Of a DNA stretch of 46,045 bases, positions 45,978 through 46,045 are shown piece by piece. How positions within the stretch are numbered: position 1 is the first letter of the stretch; every line of letters begins with the position of its first letter. Origin of the DNA: a virus; the IMG/VR virus record IMGVR_UViG_3300005253_000333, positions 1-46,045 of that record; one strand, 5' to 3'. A model generated the notes under the pieces. The model had not been told where the DNA came from and did no database searches. It worked only from the letters and a program-made list of their open reading frames with translations. The position numbers were made by a program, and so were the translations under genes.

Positions 45978-46045
45978 TGTGTGCTCCCTTCTCGGACGCG
46001 CAGCGCCCGACGCGCCGGCCGGCTGAGCGGTGCGCGGTCCTGATA
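45974..46045 (-). CDS. C-terminal fragment of a gene cut by the right edge
   Basis: The last 72 bases form an open frame (YQDRAPLSRPARRALRVREG and three more residues) that ends in a TGA overlapping the next start as GTGA. The overlap suggests a real upstream gene, but nothing else is visible. Confidence 0.5.
   Translation of the reverse strand, partial: YQDRAPLSRPARRALRVREGSTQ

Overview
The window is a continuous piece of a tailed-phage (Caudoviricetes) genome, or a prophage, with high GC content. Every gene I can support lies on the minus strand, so transcription runs from right to left. The gene order is that of a siphovirus: terminase, portal, head morphogenesis, protease and scaffold, decoration, major capsid, head-tail connectors, tail tube, frameshifted tail chaperone, tape measure and distal tail proteins. 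Many stop and start codons overlap as ATGA, GTGA or TGATG, so translational coupling is pervasive, and GTG or TTG starts are common. The host cannot be named. A Sec lipoprotein, a predicted outer-membrane-type protein and Tat-type leaders suggest a high-GC Gram-negative bacterium, perhaps from soil or another environmental source (inference). I saw no integrase, CI-like repressor, tRNA, CRISPR array or insertion sequence.

Reading in transcription order, about 46.0-35.0 kb holds the early and replication region. It contains small Cys-rich and membrane proteins, a small basic protein, a Rad52/Mgm101-like annealing protein with a PD-(D/E)XK exonuclease, a coiled-coil protein, and a winged-helix replication protein whose gene carries iteron-like repeats. 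These are followed by a PD-(D/E)XK endonuclease, a ParB-related protein with a histone-like tail, an HNH protein, a MazG-like protein, a cold-shock protein, a Cas4/RecB-like nuclease and a histone H1-like protein. About 35.0-31.9 kb holds a ParB-DNA methyltransferase fusion and the small and large terminase subunits.

About 31.8-23.8 kb is an accessory region. It holds many zinc-ribbon miniproteins and a set of proteins with export signals: a lipoprotein, a predicted beta-barrel, a secreted HNH nuclease, two Tat-signal proteins, an alpha/beta hydrolase and small membrane proteins. About 23.8-20.1 kb holds the portal gene and a minor head protein fused to a HipA/PI4-kinase-like domain. The longest gene-free interval is 19880-20144 (265 bases). 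It contains a sigma70-like promoter followed by a strong intrinsic terminator and may encode a short noncoding RNA or attenuator. No stretch of more than 300 bases lacks a gene.

About 19.9-12.9 kb holds the capsid and connector genes. About 12.9-10.4 kb is an unusual cassette of methyltransferase, zinc protein, sulfotransferase and glycosyltransferase, coupled into the morphogenesis operon. About 10.4-0 kb holds the tail tube, the chaperone pair with an A7 slippery site, the tape measure protein and a very large tail protein that runs off the left edge. A conventional endolysin and a DNA polymerase were not recognised.
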